Source: Chloroflexota bacterium
GTDB taxonomy: Bacteria > Chloroflexota > Anaerolineae > Anaerolineales > Villigracilaceae
Assembly (NCBI GenBank): GCA_016191895.1
Contig: JACPVD010000360.1
Span: 1 to 13,166 of the forward strand
Length of the DNA stretch: 13,166 nt
Direction of reading: 5' to 3'
The stretch's first letter is position 1. Each line of letters starts with the position of its first letter. The translations under genes and the position numbers were made by a program. Below the pieces are notes generated by a model, which saw only the letters and a program-made list of their open reading frames with translations, made no database searches and was not told where the DNA came from. This document shows, piece by piece, positions 11,619 to 13,166 of this stretch.

Positions 11619-13166
11619 TTAAGGCTGGACGACGAGGGCCGGATCGCCCATGAGCGACCAGCCGAGCAGGACGTCCAGCAGTTCGGGATGCGCCAGCGCC
11701 AGTTCGGCCTTGGCTTGCTGCAATGCGGAGCCGATGGGCATGCCGGGCGTGGTCATCAGCGGGGTAAACAGCAGGCCGAGTTGTCTCTCGGACTCTGAAT
11801 CGGTGAGGGTGGATGCGCCCAACACCGCGGCCGCGCCCTTGTCCCCGGAGACGAGCAGGCTGTGAACGAGATAGTTATTGACCGGGTCTACATAGTAGGT
11901 ATTCCAGCAGCCCCATTGTACGGCCACGAACGGACGCCCGGCGTTGGTCAGGGAGGCGGCATGGCTGGTGTTGAACAGGCCGCTGAACGTCCAGGCGCTC
12001 AAGCCGGAGTGCCCCGTAAAGGTGACGAGCGCTGTGCCGCCATTCATTGAAGCAAGCAATTGTTGCCGGGCCGTGGACACACTCGTATCATCCAGGTCGA
12101 TGTTTTGGATCTGCCAACCCGAAGGCATGCCCGCGGCAAGTTGTTGATTAACCTGCTTGTAGGATACCAGGCCGTCATCCAGGTCGGAAACGAAGATGGA
12201 TGTGTACCCGTAGTCCTTTGACGCGTAGTCCAGCGTCTTCTTGACCATGATGTCGAGTTCGGCCTGCGTGCGGACGGGGAAGCGCCCAATGGCGAGATCC
12301 GGCGCGTTGTTTCCGTCGATGTCCGCGTAGAGCGGGTCGGCGGGAACAAAATTGGCGATCGGGCCGGTGCTGATATACAGCGACGGGATGAAACTGACGC
12401 TGTTCCTGCCGAGGAAGTTGCGGTAATCGTAGGTGTCGCCGCCGACGAGCAGGACGTACTCCGTCCCGAGGCTCTGCGCCGCGTGTTTGATGTAGTCCTT
12501 GATGGCCTGCGGGTCGAAGATGCCATAGTTGTATTGGGCATACAGGTCGTTCACGTCCACCACGCTGACGGTGTAGCCTTCCGCCTGTCGCGCCTGCGCC
12601 AAAGGCTGGATGCCGGCGATGAAATCAGGATGGGCAATGATGAGATACTGGGCCGGGTTATCCAGGTTGACTTTCAGGCGTGTGGCTTCCATGCCAGGCG
12701 CGGCGAGTGTTTCGACCGTGGAGACCATGTATTTGGCGGGGCGATTCGATCCGGCGAAGGAAACGGAATATCCGGCGCCGGCTGATTTGATGACGACCTT
12801 GCCAAGGCGCGCGAGACCTTTTTCGTCGACACGGTAGACAACGATGTTTTGTGTCGGCAGGCCGGTGACCGTGAAGGCTTTGCCTGCGGCGGTGAATATG
12901 AGTTGACCGTCTTTTGCCGCAAAGGATCGCTGGTAGGCCACGCTGAATTTATCGAAGTTGATCAAATCGTAACGCACGCCGGTGTCGCCCGGCAGGGTCA
13001 GTTCGAGCGTGTTTTCGCCTTCGCGCAAGGTACCGGCCGGCAGGTCGAATTTAATGACCTTTTCCGTCAGGCCGTCGAAGATATCATCGCCCACAGTCAC
13101 GCCGTTGACTTTCGCCTGCAGGTGGTGATCGGGGGCGGCGGCCCAGTCGGTGACGCCCCAAACCAC
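11619..13166 (-). CDS. C25 (gingipain-type) cysteine peptidase, 5' end outside the window
   Basis: Only the C-terminal 515 codons are present; the frame runs off the window edge, so the first visible GTG is not a proven start. Family C25 enzymes are secreted cysteine endopeptidases. The catalytic pair is visible: His386 in TFTGHSGLS and Cys420 in VAVQWGCWN (visible numbering). Other typical parts are YLIIAHPDF (174-182), LLVGGDTYDYRN (239-250), DIDGNNAPDLAIGRFPVRT (282-300) and the closing LLGWSLMGDPALVV. Residues 1-80 look like a beta-sandwich accessory domain (GENTLELTLPGDTGVRYDL). No C-terminal membrane anchor or sorting signal follows the catalytic domain. A strong terminator follows, so it is probably not part of the lasso-type operon. 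Its signal peptide, if any, is outside the window. Confidence 0.9.
   Translation of the reverse strand: MVWGVTDWAAAPDHHLQAKVNGVTVGDDIFDGLTEKVIKFDLPAGTLREGENTLELTLPGDTGVRYDLINFDKFSVAYQRSFAAKDGQLIFTAAGKAFTVTGLPTQNIVVYRVDEKGLARLGKVVIKSAGAGYSVSFAGSNRPAKYMVSTVETLAAPGMEATRLKVNLDNPAQYLIIAHPDFIAGIQPLAQARQAEGYTVSVVDVNDLYAQYNYGIFDPQAIKDYIKHAAQSLGTEYVLLVGGDTYDYRNFLGRNSVSFIPSLYISTGPIANFVPADPLYADIDGNNAPDLAIGRFPVRTQAELDIMVKKTLDYASKDYGYTSIFVSDLDDGLVSYKQVNQQLAAGMPSGWQIQNIDLDDTSVSTARQQLLASMNGGTALVTFTGHSGLSAWTFSGLFNTSHAASLTNAGRPFVAVQWGCWNTYYVDPVNNYLVHSLLVSGDKGAAAVLGASTLTDSESERQLGLLFTPLMTTPGMPIGSALQQAKAELALAHPELLDVLLGWSLMGDPALVVQP

Noticed and set aside
11619..13166. C25 peptidase as the leader peptidase of the lasso-type locus
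   Set aside because: It is a C25-type enzyme expected to be secreted, is separated by a 20-bp-stem terminator, and is unrelated to the transglutaminase-like B2 family.
1..13166. CRISPR array, insertion sequence, integrase or tRNA attachment site
   Set aside because: No regularly spaced repeats, no transposase or integrase motifs and no tRNA-like sequence were seen on either strand.

Overview
The window looks like part of a Chloroflexota chromosome, most likely class Anaerolineae. This rests on the family mix (a DUF4012 envelope protein, a DUF2723/GT117 glycosyltransferase, a C25 peptidase and a lasso-type RiPP locus with an HPr-kinase-like protein) and on moderately GC-rich coding DNA. No database search was possible, so the taxonomy is an inference.

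Layout. (1) Plus strand, 110-2290: a PLP-dependent class III aminotransferase and purU (formyltetrahydrofolate deformylase), 9 bp apart, ending in a clear intrinsic terminator (2319-2360). (2) Plus strand, 2485-3003: a short NusG paralogue of the RfaH/LoaP kind, with a leader containing nested hairpins. It stops 2 bp from a convergent gene. (3) Minus strand, 8219 down to 3006: an envelope block made of a DUF4012 membrane protein, a secreted protein with two copies of a four-cysteine module, a 14-bp hairpin, and a polytopic DUF2723/GT117 O-mannosyltransferase-like enzyme. (4) Minus strand, 11433 down to 8459: a partial lasso-peptide-type locus made of an asparagine-synthase-like cyclase, a 55-aa precursor peptide and an HPr-kinase-like ATPase. 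It is closed by a gene-fragment-like tail and a hairpin. (5) Minus strand, 13166 down to 11619: the C-terminal 515 residues of a gingipain-type C25 cysteine peptidase, followed by a 20-bp-stem terminator.

The most notable part is the lasso-type locus. The precursor has the YxxPxL leader motif, a Thr at -2, and a core with Asp at positions 7 and 8. The cyclase frame is broken at a run of ten T (minus strand). Removing one T restores 66 more residues that look like a normal asparagine-synthase C terminus, and the restored stop lies 23 nt before the precursor start. This is a recent frameshift, an assembly error in a homopolymer, or expression through slippage. The RRE protein (B1), the leader peptidase (B2) and a transporter are not in the window.

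The envelope block and the NusG paralogue plausibly serve cell-surface glycoprotein or polysaccharide production, but that link is inferred from neighbourhood only. No rRNA, tRNA, CRISPR array, transposase or integrase was seen.
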